From Pelargonium cotyledonis (Eukaryota; Streptophyta; Magnoliopsida; Geraniales; Geraniaceae), in contig JAYMTA010000648.1 in the NCBI GenBank assembly GCA_036897625.1, positions 1 through 25,680 of the forward strand: a DNA stretch of 25,680 nucleotides, written 5' to 3'. The translations under genes were made by a program, and so were the position numbers. Below, piece after piece: positions 9,505 to 20,800 of this stretch; position 1 is the first letter of the stretch, and every line of letters starts with the position of its first letter. The notes below the pieces were generated by a model that was given only the letters and a program-made list of their open reading frames with translations, ran no database searches and was not told the origin of the DNA.

Positions 9505-10660
9505 CTAATTGGTGGACAAAAAGCTTCCCCAAGACCCAATATAAGCTGACTCTATCATCAAGAGGTCAGCTAAATATGTGGTGAGCACAACTGGAACGCT
9601 CTACAAGAGGTCTTTCTACAAGCATTTCCTAAGATATCTATACCTAGAGGAAGATGCCCAAATTTTGAAAGAAATACATGAGGGTAGCCGCAGTCACCAC
9701 CTAGGGGCCAAAAGCTTGGCTGAAAAAGTGCTAAAGCATGGCTATTACTATCCATATTTGAGGAAGGACGTTGAGAATTACGTCTGGAGGTGCAAAGATT
9801 GTGAAATCCATGGTGACATCCCCAAAGTTCTATCAATGGAGCAAACCCCAGTCCTGGATACCTGGCCATTTTTCATGTGGGTTATCGACCTCATAGATCC
9901 CTTAAAAAGAATCTATAAAGAAGATGTGAATGATAGTTGACTACTTCACCAAATGGATAGAAGCAATAGCTTTTTCTAGCATCATGCACGAATAATGTCA
10001 TGGATTTAATCAAATAAGAAATCTTATCCACTTATAGGCTTCCAAGGGCCATAGTAACCGAACATGGGACCCAACTCTTCAAAAAAAATTAAGAAGATGT
10101 GTGAAGAATACGAAGTCAAGTGTGGAAAGTCCTTCGTATGTTACCCTCAAGGAAATAGGAAAGTCGAGGCTGCGAACAAAACCATCATAGCTGGCTTGAG
10201 GACGACCATTAGAGGCCAACATAAAAAGTGGTATCATTAGTTCCACCTGATGATATGGTCTCTCAAGACCACCATCAAGTTAACCATTAAGGAAACACCA
10301 CCTTGGTCACTGGGTGATTTGATAAAGAAGGAAACATACAATCCTGCCTCGCCGACTTTGACTTCGCTAAAGAAGTTAGAATGAAGGTTGAGTTAATCAT
10401 GGCTACTCGCAAGCAAGCAGTTAAGCTATTCCATGATTGAAGGGTTAGACCTAGAGAATTCAAACTTGGTGACTAGGTCATCCGAAAGTATGAGGCAACC
10501 AGTAACTACCCATTACGGGGGAAGTTTGCTTCTAGTTGGGGAGGTCCATTCAAGGTCACTAGGGTAATAAGGCCCGATACCTATCGCTTGACAGATGAAG
10601 AAGGGTATGAACACCCAAACTCGTGGCACGCCGAAAACTTGAAAAAATTTCTACATGTAA
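9505..10660 (+). pseudogene. Gypsy integrase remnant
   Basis: The zinc-binding part is well kept in 9578-9940: LYKRSFYKHFLRYL, HEGSRSHHLGAKSLAEKVLKHGYYYP, and WRCKDCEIH, giving the H-H-C-C pattern. The core begins WPFFMWVIDLIDPL; after a frameshift near 9930 it continues with IVDYFTKWIEAI (first Asp). RAIVTEHGTQLF follows, where the family has S-D-N-G (Asp replaced by Glu), and then KVEAANKTIIAGL (the Glu). The C-terminal part reads VRPREFKLGD, stop, VIRKYEATSNYPLRGKF, WGGPFKVTRVIRPDTYRL and WHAENLKKF to about 10650. Several stops lie between the parts. No chromodomain is seen. Confidence 0.8.
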
Positions 10661-10676
10661 ACATTGGTCCTCCCTC

Positions 10677-10725
10677 TAGGAGCCAAGCTTCTTAGGAGCC
10701 AAGCTTCTTAGGAGCCAAAACTCCT
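10677..10725. repeat. 16-bp tandem repeat, three copies
   Basis: TAGGAGCCAAGCTTCT is repeated at 16-bp spacing, with the third copy diverging after AGCCAA. It lies just after the integrase remnant. Confidence 0.8.
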
Positions 10726-10822
10726 TTAGAGAATGTGAATGCATTTTTGCAGATTATCATCTTACTGTTGGGTTGACAACTGTCATGAGATGGTGAATCA
10801 ATCCGTAAAAGCTTAAAACTTC

Positions 10823-10845
10823 ATGGAGAGACTTAGTCTCTCCAT
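10823..10845. other. Perfect 11-bp inverted repeat, 1-nt loop
   Basis: ATGGAGAGACT, T, AGTCTCTCCAT. It lies in the non-coding 3' part of the gypsy element. A related word, GACTTAGTCTCTCAG, with a weaker stem, lies near 17228. Role unknown. Confidence 0.6.
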
Positions 10846-11189
10846 AGGATCATGGGTGTCCTCGAACACCCACCAATAATCGACCCCACTCGGAAGGTCT
10901 AAACAAACACAAAGCAATAACAAGACAGGTATGAAAAAGAATTCAACTCCTATATCATTAGAATGAAGTATAGAGTTGATACAAACAAAAGTTCCAAAAT
11001 CTCCTAAAAACAAGATAAAATGAAAGAGTGCAACTCTATGGCTGGAGCTTTACTTCTCTATCTTAGGTCAAGTAAGACCACAAAACTCCCAAGTATGGGG
11101 CATAGAGCAGGCTTCCGAATAGAGGAACCATTGTGTTCCCTCCAAAGGAATACCAATGGCATAGTCCATCTCCAGGAGTCACTCCCTAT

Positions 11190-11480
11190 CCTGCTCTACC
11201 TTGGCCTCAAAAGCCTCAAGATTCTCTAAGGATATGAATAAGGTAGTGCACTGCTCAGTACTCTAGCCTCAACTTGTCGCTCTCATTTTTCTCTAATCAT
11301 AGCACCTCCATCAGTAGAGCAACCATGGCGCTCATCTCCCTATCAAATCTAAGCTCATCCTCAAGCTGAACAACCTTGAATCTCATCTCATCCTCCAATT
11401 GAGTCGCCCTTGCACTCCTCTCTCTCTCTCAATCCTCAACTCATCCTGTAGTTGGGTAGATCTAGCTACCATGGTCTCAA
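11190..11480 (-). pseudogene. Relic antisense coiled-coil reading frame
   Basis: On the minus strand, frames interrupted by several stops read STQLQDELRIERER, then QLEDEMRF and QLEDELRFDREM in alternating frames. The heptad-like Leu/Glu/Arg pattern suggests a decayed coiled-coil coding segment. Some Tat/Ogre elements carry an extra open frame, sometimes antisense, between integrase and 3' LTR; this could be such a relic, but the link is inference. Without frame joining no product can be read. Confidence 0.3.
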
Positions 11481-11508
11481 TCTAATGTCATGGTACTTAT
11501 ATATTGCT

Positions 11509-12740
11509 TGTCACACCTCATTTTTTGCTGAAGCTACTTGAAGAAAGAAATAAAACATTGGAATTAGTAACACGACTAAAGTACCAAACATGCATGAGAA
11601 TTAAGTAGTGGAAATGAAGAAAATAGAAAATAAAGTTACTTGCACAAAGGACTTATCAATACGTCTCGATATACAGTACATCTCCTGCAATGCCACCAGT
11701 CATGTTGGGCAGCCAAACCCACCATTCATGTTGGTCAGCCATGCCCACCAGTCATGTTGGCCAGCCAAGCCCACTAGTCATGTTGGCCAGTCATGCCCGC
11801 CACCGTATAGGCCATATTGGGCACCGTCCGTACAGGTCACTCTGGGTTCGTACATGCTATGTTGGCAACCGTCCGTATAGCCATGCTAGCCACCCTTGGT
11901 CAGCGAAGACACCAAGTCCCTCCAACATCTGAATCTCCCCAAGGTCTTCCTTAGGCGTATTATGATTCCCCATGCTCATACAAAGAAAGGCAAGACTCGT
12001 CCAAGCGGCCTCCATCCATATGGTACGGACCATGTCCATCCGCTGACCTCCGTCCATCTCGCTCCACCCCAAGGCCTTCCTTAGGCGTTCCCAACCTGGA
12101 CCGTCGCCCCGGTCGTTTCGGACACACATTTACATTCGTCATAATTTCGACCATGCTCGAGCCACCTCATGGGCTCGGGACCATGTCCCGCGTGACATTG
12201 GCTTCTAAAGTCTTAATCGCCCGCTCCCAGCTCACGAGACGGCGTGAGAAGTTGGCCGCGTTCGACCATCGCACAACGCACCATCCACCCAACTAAGGCT
12301 CTAAGCCTCACTAAAGTGAGGTCTACTTGACTCTAGCCAATCAAGCGCTGACATGTGGCACTTCCTTTGGGTTAGTATAATACCCCTTTCTCACAAAAAG
12401 AAGGGGAACTATTCATTCTCTCAATTTACTTTTTCTCTCTAGCTTTTCTCTCTAGAAAGCTCTCTAGAGCCCTAGTTGTGATCTTCGCGGACTTACTCTC
12501 ACGCCGGAGGTGGTGTCCCGAATCCACAACCCCCGGGTTATCGTTCTTTGGTGTCATGGTCCTCGCATGCGACAGGTACCAAGAACTCAAGCATACAGCG
12601 TTACCAAGCTGTGTGGACAATAAGACTCTACACATCCTCATAAGACTTAGAATATTTTAGGTTCCTAAGCGTACATGGACAAGAAGACCAAACACATCAT
12701 CATCAAAGTGTGCTTGCCTCGACCCCGGTCAAAACAGGCG
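11509..12740 (+). repeat. Probable gypsy LTR (3' LTR)
   Basis: It begins TGTCACACCTCATTTT, a common plant gypsy LTR start, and may end ...GGTCAAAACA at 12740. It contains a possible TATA (GTATAATA near 12374), and a GC-rich region with CT-rich CTCTCTAG words (12415-12470) typical of the transcribed part of such LTRs. It also holds two long internal duplications. It is not confirmed because no partner LTR is in the window and no clear polypurine tract precedes it. The bases after 12740 (GGCGCATCAC) faintly resemble a GGCGCC-type primer site, so it could instead be a 5' LTR of a second element. Confidence 0.45.
11697..11800. repeat. 26-bp tandem repeat, four copies
   Basis: CAGTCATGTTGGCCAGCC(A) followed by GCCCAC is repeated four times with exact 26-bp spacing and few substitutions. 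It sits inside the proposed LTR. Open frames over it (His/Pro-rich) are repeat artefacts. A second pair, CCCCAAGG(T/C)CTTCCTTAGG, occurs near 11937 and 12067. Confidence 0.85.
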
Positions 12741-12754
12741 CATCACTTACCTTC

Positions 12755-15435
12755 TTACTTATTAGTTGTCGTAGTAAGTATTGAAAGACTCAATAAGAAC
12801 AAACATATAATTATAGTAAGGGACAAAGACCAACCCAAACCTTGGCAATGCGAGATGGACCAGCGACAATAGAGGGCCAAGAGGACAATAAGCCAAAACA
12901 GCTTTCCGGGAGTGTGGCGGAGCATGACCACCATGAGAACACTCCATGCCAAAGTCTGATAGTCCAATTGCAATGCAACAGTAAGTAGGAGCATGATTCC
13001 TCATGCAAATCACATAAATTGTAGGTCAGAGATTGAGAAGAAAGCAACATTCTTCTAGCTCGCAAGAAAGAAAAGCAAGCTATACTCTCAAGCACCGCCA
13101 ACCATGCAAAGATTTGGGTCTTTGGAGGAATACCGACTTTCCAAATCAGTTTGGAGCATGTTAAACGGATGTGGGGAGTTTTAGAATAAAGCAAGTTATA
13201 AACCTTCTTTGTCGCGTAACGTCTTTATCTCGAACCCAAGCAAACGAGTTTGTCTTCCACGAAGGGATTGAGATGGATCCCAGAAATTGCACCAATTAGT
13301 TGAGCCAAATTATCAAGTTCCCACCCACGGGGATTCCGGCGAAGGCACAATGAAGCAGTCGTACAAGGTTGAGATTGCATAACAGCTGCTATAGTGATAA
13401 ATGTGCAAGAACACATTTGGAGGAGACAAGGAAAATAAGTGGACAGAGGCACACCATCCAACCAATTATCAAGCCAAAATTTGATCAACCTCCCATTACC
13501 CAACACCTATTTGAAATTACTAGACCCCATAATATCCATGAAACCCGGCAAGAATTGGAGATTCAGAAGATGACTCATTACATGCGACAAATTTGCCGGC
13601 AATAAATCCTGCAAGTTCCAAACCGAAAAATCCCAACCATACCTAGCACACAAAATTCGCTTCCACAATGAATCTGGTTGACTAGCGTACCGCTACCACC
13701 ATTTAGATAACAAACTTATATTAGCTAGTTCCAATTGTCCAATTCCTAGTCCCCCATGAGAGCGAGCTTTTGATACAACCAACCAACTAACCTTGCACAT
13801 ACCCCGTCTCGTCGCGTTACTCGACCATAGAAATCTTAACTCCAATTGTTCAAGAGAAGCAATCACCGCTTTTGGAGCGCGAAAAAGAGACATATAGTAC
13901 ATGGGTAGCAAAGATAGGGCCGAGTGAATGAGTGTGATACGGCCCCCAAAAAAACGTATTTTGTTTGCCAAAGAGCTAGTTTATTACAGAAGCGTTGGAC
14001 GATGTCGGACCATTAAGCGACTCTTCTCGAATTTGACCCCAATCGAAATCCAAGATAGACAATAGGCAAGGTAGCAACACTGCAGCCTAAATCTATAGCA
14101 AGATCATCACAAATAGCCAGGTCAAGATTTAGGCCAATCAATCTTGATTTTGTGAAATTAATCTCAAGAGATGAAATCAACTCAAAACAATTCAGCATCA
14201 ACTTAACAAAAAGAATTGAATCCAAGGGATCAACCACATCCAAGAATAAAATAGTACCGTTTGCGAATTGTAGGTGCGAAACTGAAATTGATCCTACCCG
14301 AATTACTTTTATCCAATGAGTTGTTTCGACACGAACTAAAAGAAGATGCAAAGCCTCAGCAACAGTAATAAATAAAAAGGGGGAGAGCAGACACGCTTTT
14401 TTTACTCCTTGAGAGACCAAAAATCTCAAAACGGCGAGCCATTAATCAAGATTGGTATTGATAAAGTAAAACACCCCTTAATCCACATCCTGAAACGCGG
14501 ACCGAATCCCTGTAAGCCAAGCACTAATCAATGAAACCCCAATCAAGCCTATTAAAGGCTTGTTTGAAATCCAATTTCAAAATTATGGCAGACTATTTGG
14601 ATTCTTTTGCATGATGAATCAATTCCCTTGCAATTAAAATACTATCCAGAATTTGACGATATTGAATGAAAACGCTTTAAACATCGCTAATGAGAGAACC
14701 GATATGTGGCTTTAACCTACGGGCGATCATATTAGCCATAATTTTGTAGGGCTCGGATACCAAGCTGCTTGGTCTGTGATCAACTAGACCTTGAGGGGAC
14801 GCAATTTTTGGGATTAGAACTAAAATTGCAAAGTTAAGTCCTTTACTGAACTTGATATTGGTATGAAAACTTTGAGCAAAAGCTAATAAATCTAACTTAA
14901 TGTCCCAACAAGTATGAAAAAAATACATATTGTATCTGTTCTAATCCAGAGCACGACTGTCATCACAATTAAAAACTGCAGCCCGAAGCTCACTCATCGT
15001 GAAAGGAGATTTGAGCTCCGTCGAAACCGACCGAGACAAGCTCCAAAACTGAGGGCACTCAAAAACTGGTCGATTCGACACTGAAGACGTAAGCCAGTCC
15101 CTGAAAAAATCACTTGCTGCATTCTTAACCTCATTTGGATTTGAAAGCCATGTCCCCTCATGCATAACACCTGCCAAATGATTACAAGATTGACGAATGG
15201 TGATCGTGCGATGAAAAAATGATGTGTTTTTGTTGCCATCCCGTAACCAACGCTGCCTTGATTTTTGTCCCCTAAAGGACAATAAATCACGTGTTCTTGA
15301 GTACGGGTCTTGAATTAGAGCTACACGACGCTGAATTTCACTCATCAAGAGAGGACGTGACTCGGTTAAACACATCAGTATTCCACTGTCACAGAATCGA
15401 TTTTAACAATTTCAGCTTACACCATAGAGTCGGTC
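12755..15435 (-). pseudogene. L1-type LINE ORF2 remnant, 5'-truncated
   Basis: Read on the minus strand from 15435: KLKLLKSIL...QWNTDVF, then a frameshift to QKSRQRWLRDGNKNTSFFHRT, the typical linker before the RT of plant L1 elements. RT follows: FHTCWDIKLDLLAF, GLNFAILVLIPK, DHRPSSLVSEPYKIMANMIARRL. Then LSPFLFITVAEALH, and HLQFANGTILF where the family has the catalytic F/Y-A-DD box, so both Asp are replaced by Asn-Gly. Downstream come MANKIRFFGGRITLIHSAL, the linker LGNGRLIKFWLDNWLDG, and a zf-RVT-like end (IWKVGIPPKTQIFAWLA, C/H pattern CDLHEESCSYLLLHC). There are at least six stops or frameshifts. The N-terminal endonuclease is absent; homology stops at ~15435. No poly(A) was seen at the 3' end. 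Confidence 0.85.
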
Positions 15436-15459
15436 ACTCAAACGTTGTTGTCCAGTCCA

Positions 15460-15790
15460 GTGCCAAAGACGAGACAGAGAAGAAGAAGAAGAAGAAAGGA
15501 AAACTCAGCAAAAAAATACACCCTACAATCAAGTGTACACGTCATCACTCACGTCAGCGTCCACATCAACGACTTCTTTCCAGCGCGACAGAAATATGTC
15601 CACGTGGCCAATTTGACGGAAGGTAACAGCATGTATCGAATTGTGTATAAAATAAAAATTTAGGCACCATTGGGTGTAAAATAGAAGTATGAGTATTAAA
15701 TTGAGCAAAATAAAAGTCTGACTACCAAATTGAGTTTTTCGCGAAAGTCTGGGTACCAAAAAAGTAATTATCCCAAAAAAAAAAAGCAAA
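15460..15790. repeat. Dispersed repeat, copy 2 (GTACCAAATTGAG type)
   Basis: The landmarks match those of 880-1135 in the same order. These are a GAAGAAGAAG run, CAGCAAAAAAATACACC, CACGTCAGCGT, TTTCCAGCG, GTATAAAATAAAA, GTGTAAAATAGAAGTATGAGTA, ACCAAATTGAG, and GGGTACCAAAAAA ending in TTATCCC and poly-A. It abuts the 5'-truncated end of the LINE. The interval from 15790 to 16190 is AT-rich and no gene was found there. Confidence 0.6.
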
Positions 15791-16191
15791 TCATATTAGA
15801 TTAGACAATCCACTCATTTTACACTAAAAGTGTGAATCTCATTCAATTCGAACATAATGTGCAATTGGAGTATCAATGGTGATTTTAATAATAGTGAGAG
15901 GATTAACCGTGATATGAGTGTATAGTTAGAGGGTCAATGAAAACTTTAACCATTTATGTTCTTACTAAATATTGACATGGGTCACTCACGTGACTAATGG
16001 AGCTTATCTTTTCTGTTAGTTTTTTTCACAAATCGAGTTTTTGGGCACCAATATTGAAGGAAAAGTGTAGTTGGAGTACTAATGATTATTTAAAAAATAG
16101 TCAAATGGCCATTCATGATGTTAGGGCTAGTTACATGAATCTGCTGCTCGTTCTTTCTTCCAACATTCCATTATATCCAAGCAATACTATT

Positions 16192-16381
16192 TAAATCTTT
16201 CATTCTTTTTCTGTTTTTATTGGTTGAGGTACACAACAGGGGAGCTCTTCCTTTCAACCCCAACCCCTTCAACCCTAACCCCATACCATGGGCATGGATG
16301 TTCGAACCTGAGACTCGAGAGAAATTCAAAACGTTTTAACTGCTTGTTCCAACATGACTAGGTAAATCTTTCATTCTTTTT
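16192..16381 (-). mobile_element. tRNA-derived SINE with perfect 19-bp target duplication
   Basis: TAAATCTTTCATTCTTTTT occurs at 16192-16210 and, identically, at 16363-16381, framing a 152-bp body (16211-16362). On the minus strand the body has a B-box-like GGTTCGAACATCC (16296-16308) preceded by an A-box-like GCAGTTAAAACG about 30 bp upstream, as in tRNA-type Pol III promoters. The 3' part is pyrimidine/purine-skewed (GGGGTTAGGGTTGAAGGGG) and ends AATAAAAACAG before the duplication. The perfect duplication indicates a recent insertion. The family was not identified. Confidence 0.8.
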
Positions 16382-17620
16382 TAATTATGCATAGGGCATT
16401 GCAAAATGTGAGGTATCCAACGTATAATGGAACAACATGAAAGAAATAATATTTATCACTATTATTGTATCTCCTATTAAAAGAATGTGAATTATAAATC
16501 CACTCAATATACTAGTTGAGTTTTTTACCAAGTATCTTAAGAATTCAGCATGTGAAAGGAGTGTTGACCTCACTTGATATACTAGTAGGACCCTCCACCT
16601 AATACAAATAGATAAAACTTTTAGGTCATTTAGAATTTAACACCAATTAAACACCCTCTAATGATGTGAAGTATACCCAGATTTCACTTACAAGTAGTCT
16701 AAATTGCTCTTAGGCCAAAGAGTCCTAGGAAGCCATATTCACCAAATACAGTTCTCAAATGCTCAAAGACCTATCATATGTAATTCAGGACCATCAATGG
16801 GTAAGCACACAATATGGTTTAACTGAACTTCTATTGACACTGTGACAGCTTCTGCTATCCTATCCACAAAACCCGAGTTCCTGACTGGACACAAAAAATG
16901 AAAAGTTTCTGTGAAATCTGTGCTTATGGTACTTTTAGACACTCTCATTTGTGTTACCTAAAAAATAATCCGGAAGCTACCTTCAATCATCTTTCGGAAA
17001 TGCTATTGTCAATCTATGACAAGTCAATTTCTCTTGATATGAATCACCAAACACAATTAGAATCTCATATCCTGAAATCTTGGACCTCTACCATTGGTTT
17101 CACGCTCCCTTACATCTAATGGAACGTCAAACCAAATTCCCTATAAGATCACTTCTTTCCACGAATTTGTGATTTAAAGGGTTCCAAACCTATGATCTTA
17201 ATCTTCCCGCCAAGATTTTCTGAGATGACTTAGTCTCTCAGAATCAACCCGGTGTGAGTTGGGAACTTTTGCGACCAAGCGAGGCATGTGTTGCTAAGCA
17301 AGAAATGATGCATCCTTGCACTAAGAAATGAAATTGGAACATTGCTAGAAATTCTCAACAAAATGTCAGCTCAAAAAAAGCAAAAGATATGAAGTATCCT
17401 TTCGACAGTAGCATTTCACATAGATTCTTGTTCTATTCATAGATTCTTGTCATCATGCATCATATTCACATTGAAATATGACTTGTCAGCTCATCAAAGC
17501 AAAAGACATGAAACATCCATTTGGGGACAAAGATCCAAGTTCTATTCACAGAGACCGACTGGGAATCCAATTCTACAAGTCAAACACTCATCACCATGCA
17601 GTAAAACTAGAAGAACCATC
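16382..17620. other. Intergenic / 3' flank of the ataxin-2-like gene
   Basis: The stretch is AT-rich. Short open frames at 16763-16948 (minus) and 16898-17119 (plus) overlap each other and match no family I know. The part nearest 17620 probably holds the 3'UTR of the minus-strand gene. No convincing polyadenylation site could be chosen. Confidence 0.4.
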
Positions 17621-17624
17621 ATTG

Positions 17625-17763
17625 TTACCTTGAATTCCTTGGAAACCGGCGTCGGGGATGATTCCTTTGATGATAGGGTGGATGCAATGGTGGAATGGCT
17701 TCCCCACCAGGAACATTACCCTTCAAATATGAAATAAAAAAACCATTTAGCATACAGTGGAGA

Positions 17764-17818
<55 letters not shown>

Positions 17819-20800
17819 TAGCTATAACATCTAATATAGAATCTTGGCAAATGTAAAGAATAAAAGCCTCGCAAGGACACAAAGACAAAAGTGTAAATGC
17901 AGAGTAAAAGTTGAAAATAATAGGTGAAATAAGAATTGAAAAAAGAAGGGTATAGCAGAAAAGTTTCAGCTTGTTTTTATCATTTACCGAACAGTCCAAA
18001 ATTTGATGATAAGTTACTAGATCTGTGATGCATATCAATCTCTTGTTCCACAGTAAGGGGTTAATGTCACTAACTATATCTAAACGAGTAGAGCGCAGGT
18101 AATTTCTTATACATGCTTCCCTCTATTTTGGTGCAGAAACATATGCATGAAACACGCCAGCCCCTACCAACTACATTGGGTGACAAAGGTTAATATTCAT
18201 AAGGAGTTGATTTCTCTAGTGCATCATTTCATTCTGAGACTAACTGACGCAGCCATGTTTATTGTTTACATAAAATGTTTGTTAAAAAACTTAACATCTT
18301 TATAATAAAATTTGTTTTCAAATTAATCAGTACGCTGGCTTCTTGAGACCTAATCATCAGATTGACCCATCGTAAAAAAGATTGAAAAAATAGAAATATA
18401 AACAGTTTACTAGAAATCAATAATGTCAGGCAACCTCTAGTCATATCTACATCATTACAAGAAATTTCCAGATACTAGTCTCAATGATAATGAGATAATC
18501 TTATGGTGTCAATAAGTTTCAGATATCGTGTCTTACGTAATTAATCATTGGCCCAGCACGAGGCTCATAAGGATATTGCATATGAGTTTGGGGCATGACC
18601 TGTAGAAAGAGTAAATGGCAACTTAGGATGACCAGTTCATCAGCAATCCAAGCTCCAATTATAGAAATTACAGAAACGGAACAAGAGATTGTACAAGATT
18701 CATCAAATACTTACCATTGGAGTAACTGGAGGTGAATATTAGGAATATGATATGAAACAGGATATGGAACAGGATATGGAACCGGGTATGGAACAGGATA
18801 ATATGAAACTCCAGCTTGCTGCATCCAGAAAAGAAAACCCAAGGATAATTACTATCAATGCCTCTAACAAGGGCAAGAAGACAATTAGAAACAGATCTTG
18901 AAGATGTATAATGATGATACAATCTAATGCTGACATAATGTTTTGTTTGTTCATTATACAAAATGGGGAGACTCTATAACGAACAAATGTTGTCGATACT
19001 ATAATATTCCAAACTATCTGAGTGGATATTACCAATAGGTTCCTTTATATGTCTTCATTTATTTGCAGTTTTAAAAAGGTAATACAAAAAGCTATATGTA
19101 GTCTGCCACTGCTTGTTCGACTTTTCAGTTACATCTGTGGTTTTAAGTAAAATGGCCCTGTGGTTCAGTCGATTAAGTTTTGGCATTAAAATACATGAAA
19201 AACTTACGTGCATGAGGCACAAATAACTGCAATTTTGGTTACTGTGCATCCATAGAAGCTCCAGCATTTGCATTGTCATTGTTTATTAAGACAAAATTTA
19301 AAATTTAAACACAGCAGGAATTGACATACTGATCTTGTTGGAAGTAAAATAAACCAAAAGGAAATGAAGAGTCACTTTCTAAATGACCAGGAGGCAAAGT
19401 GAAAAGGGAACAACTATGAAATAGTATGTTAATTATATGCAATCTGAAATAATTATGTAATAATATCATGTCACCAATAACTGTTATAGAACAAGTAACC
19501 ACTTACTGCTTGGGGAACTTGGTTGTTATACAGATAGCCATCTTGAACGAAATGATATTGATTAGGATATGCAACCTGCTGCGTCAACAAATAAAGAAAA
19601 CTAGAGCAAATTAGCTCCAAGCTATATAAAATATTACAACTCCAACAAGAGTATGTGTAAGGATGATACTATATAATGCTGACATGGAGAAGGGGACAGT
19701 GTTCCTAACTATCTGATTCCGAGTGAATACTACCATTAGGGAATAGTTTTTAAAAGGAGTACAGATAGCTATATGCAGTCTGCTCCTTCTATGTAATAGA
19801 ATGCAAATTACCGAGAAGTACATTATATTTAGCCCCATTTGCAGACAGCTCCCAATTCGTTTTTTTGCGACAACTAATTCCATGAACTTTCAATTTTTCA
19901 TTCTGTCAGATAGATTTAACTAAAAAGATTTTCTCTCATCATATACGCACAAGGCTCCCACCCTTCTAGGATCTAGGGAGGGTCATTAATGTACAAAACC
20001 TTATCCTGTTTTTGCGGAGAAGTCAAACTCGTGACCTCAAGCCCAAAAGGTAGCTACCTTAATCTTTGCACCAAGGCTCACCCTCAATATCTTAACTATA
20101 TGCAATCTGAATTAATGTGTAATATCATGTCACTCATCATTGTTATAGAACAAGTAACCACTTACTGCTTGAGGAGCTTGGTTGCTATACAGAGGTCCAG
20201 CTTGATACAAAGAATATTGATCAGGAAATGCAACCTGCTGCGTTAGAAAAGAAAACTAGAGAGAATTACCACCAATGCTATAGAAAATATTTCAACTCCA
20301 AAGGGCATGTGTAAGGATGACACAATATAATGCTGACATGGAGATAGTATTCCTAACTATTTGATTCCAAGTGAATATTGCAATTAGGGAATAACTTTTA
20401 AAGGCAATACTAAAAGGTATATGCAGTCTGCTCCTGTGTGATATGCAATCTGAATTAATATGTAATATCATGTCATCCGTCATTGTTATAGAACAAGTAA
20501 CCACTTACTGCTTAAGGAACTTGGTTGCCATACGGAGATGCAGTTTGAACATAAGGATATTGTTGATTAGGAACTACAACCGTCTGCATCTAAAAATGAA
20601 AAGTATAGAGTATTACCACCAATGCTATAGAAAATGTTCCAACTCTAACAAGGGGGAGTGTTAAAATAACTGATAACCAATTCCTGTAAATTAAGGATTA
20701 GGGGCTGTAATTTAGGAGCTGTGATTTAGGATACGTTATAGTTTTTGAATTTCCTAGTCTTTTATATAATGGGGATTAACCCACTGTGAATATATCATCA

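Larger units (their letters stand above)
7416..12740 (+). mobile_element. Degenerate Ty3/gypsy retrotransposon, Tat-like
   Basis: In plus orientation, fragments appear in the gypsy order gag C-terminus, protease, reverse transcriptase, integrase, then a long non-coding 3' part and an LTR-like end. Wording such as WLANVIMVSK...CVDFTILNKV and VRPREFKLGD...WGGPFKVTRV is typical of chromodomain-less plant gypsy elements of the Tat/Ogre group. The lineage is inferred from memory of those motifs. There are many stops and frameshifts, and about a kilobase between RT and integrase is missing. No 5' LTR or primer-binding site was found upstream, so the element is also 5'-truncated. Both ends given are approximate. 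Confidence 0.75.

Noticed and set aside
11608-12154. Several overlapping His/Pro/Ser-rich open frames on both strands
   Set aside because: They follow the 26-bp tandem repeat and the GC-rich LTR-like region; no frame shows a domain.
15291-15663. Plus-strand open frames of 72-111 codons
   Set aside because: They run across the LINE end and the dispersed repeat, with Lys/Arg runs from the GAAGAAG tract.
16763-16948. Small minus-strand open frame (61 codons)
   Set aside because: No family resemblance, no splice or start context, and it overlaps an equally weak plus-strand frame.
17625-18038. 137-codon minus-strand open frame with a long Thr-His run
   Set aside because: Only the last 31 codons are a real exon; the rest reads through the intron and the (GT)n microsatellite.
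19160-19195. tRNA-like GTGGTTCAGTCGATTAAG
   Set aside because: It resembles an A box only; no B box or cloverleaf follows, so neither a tRNA gene nor a SINE can be supported.
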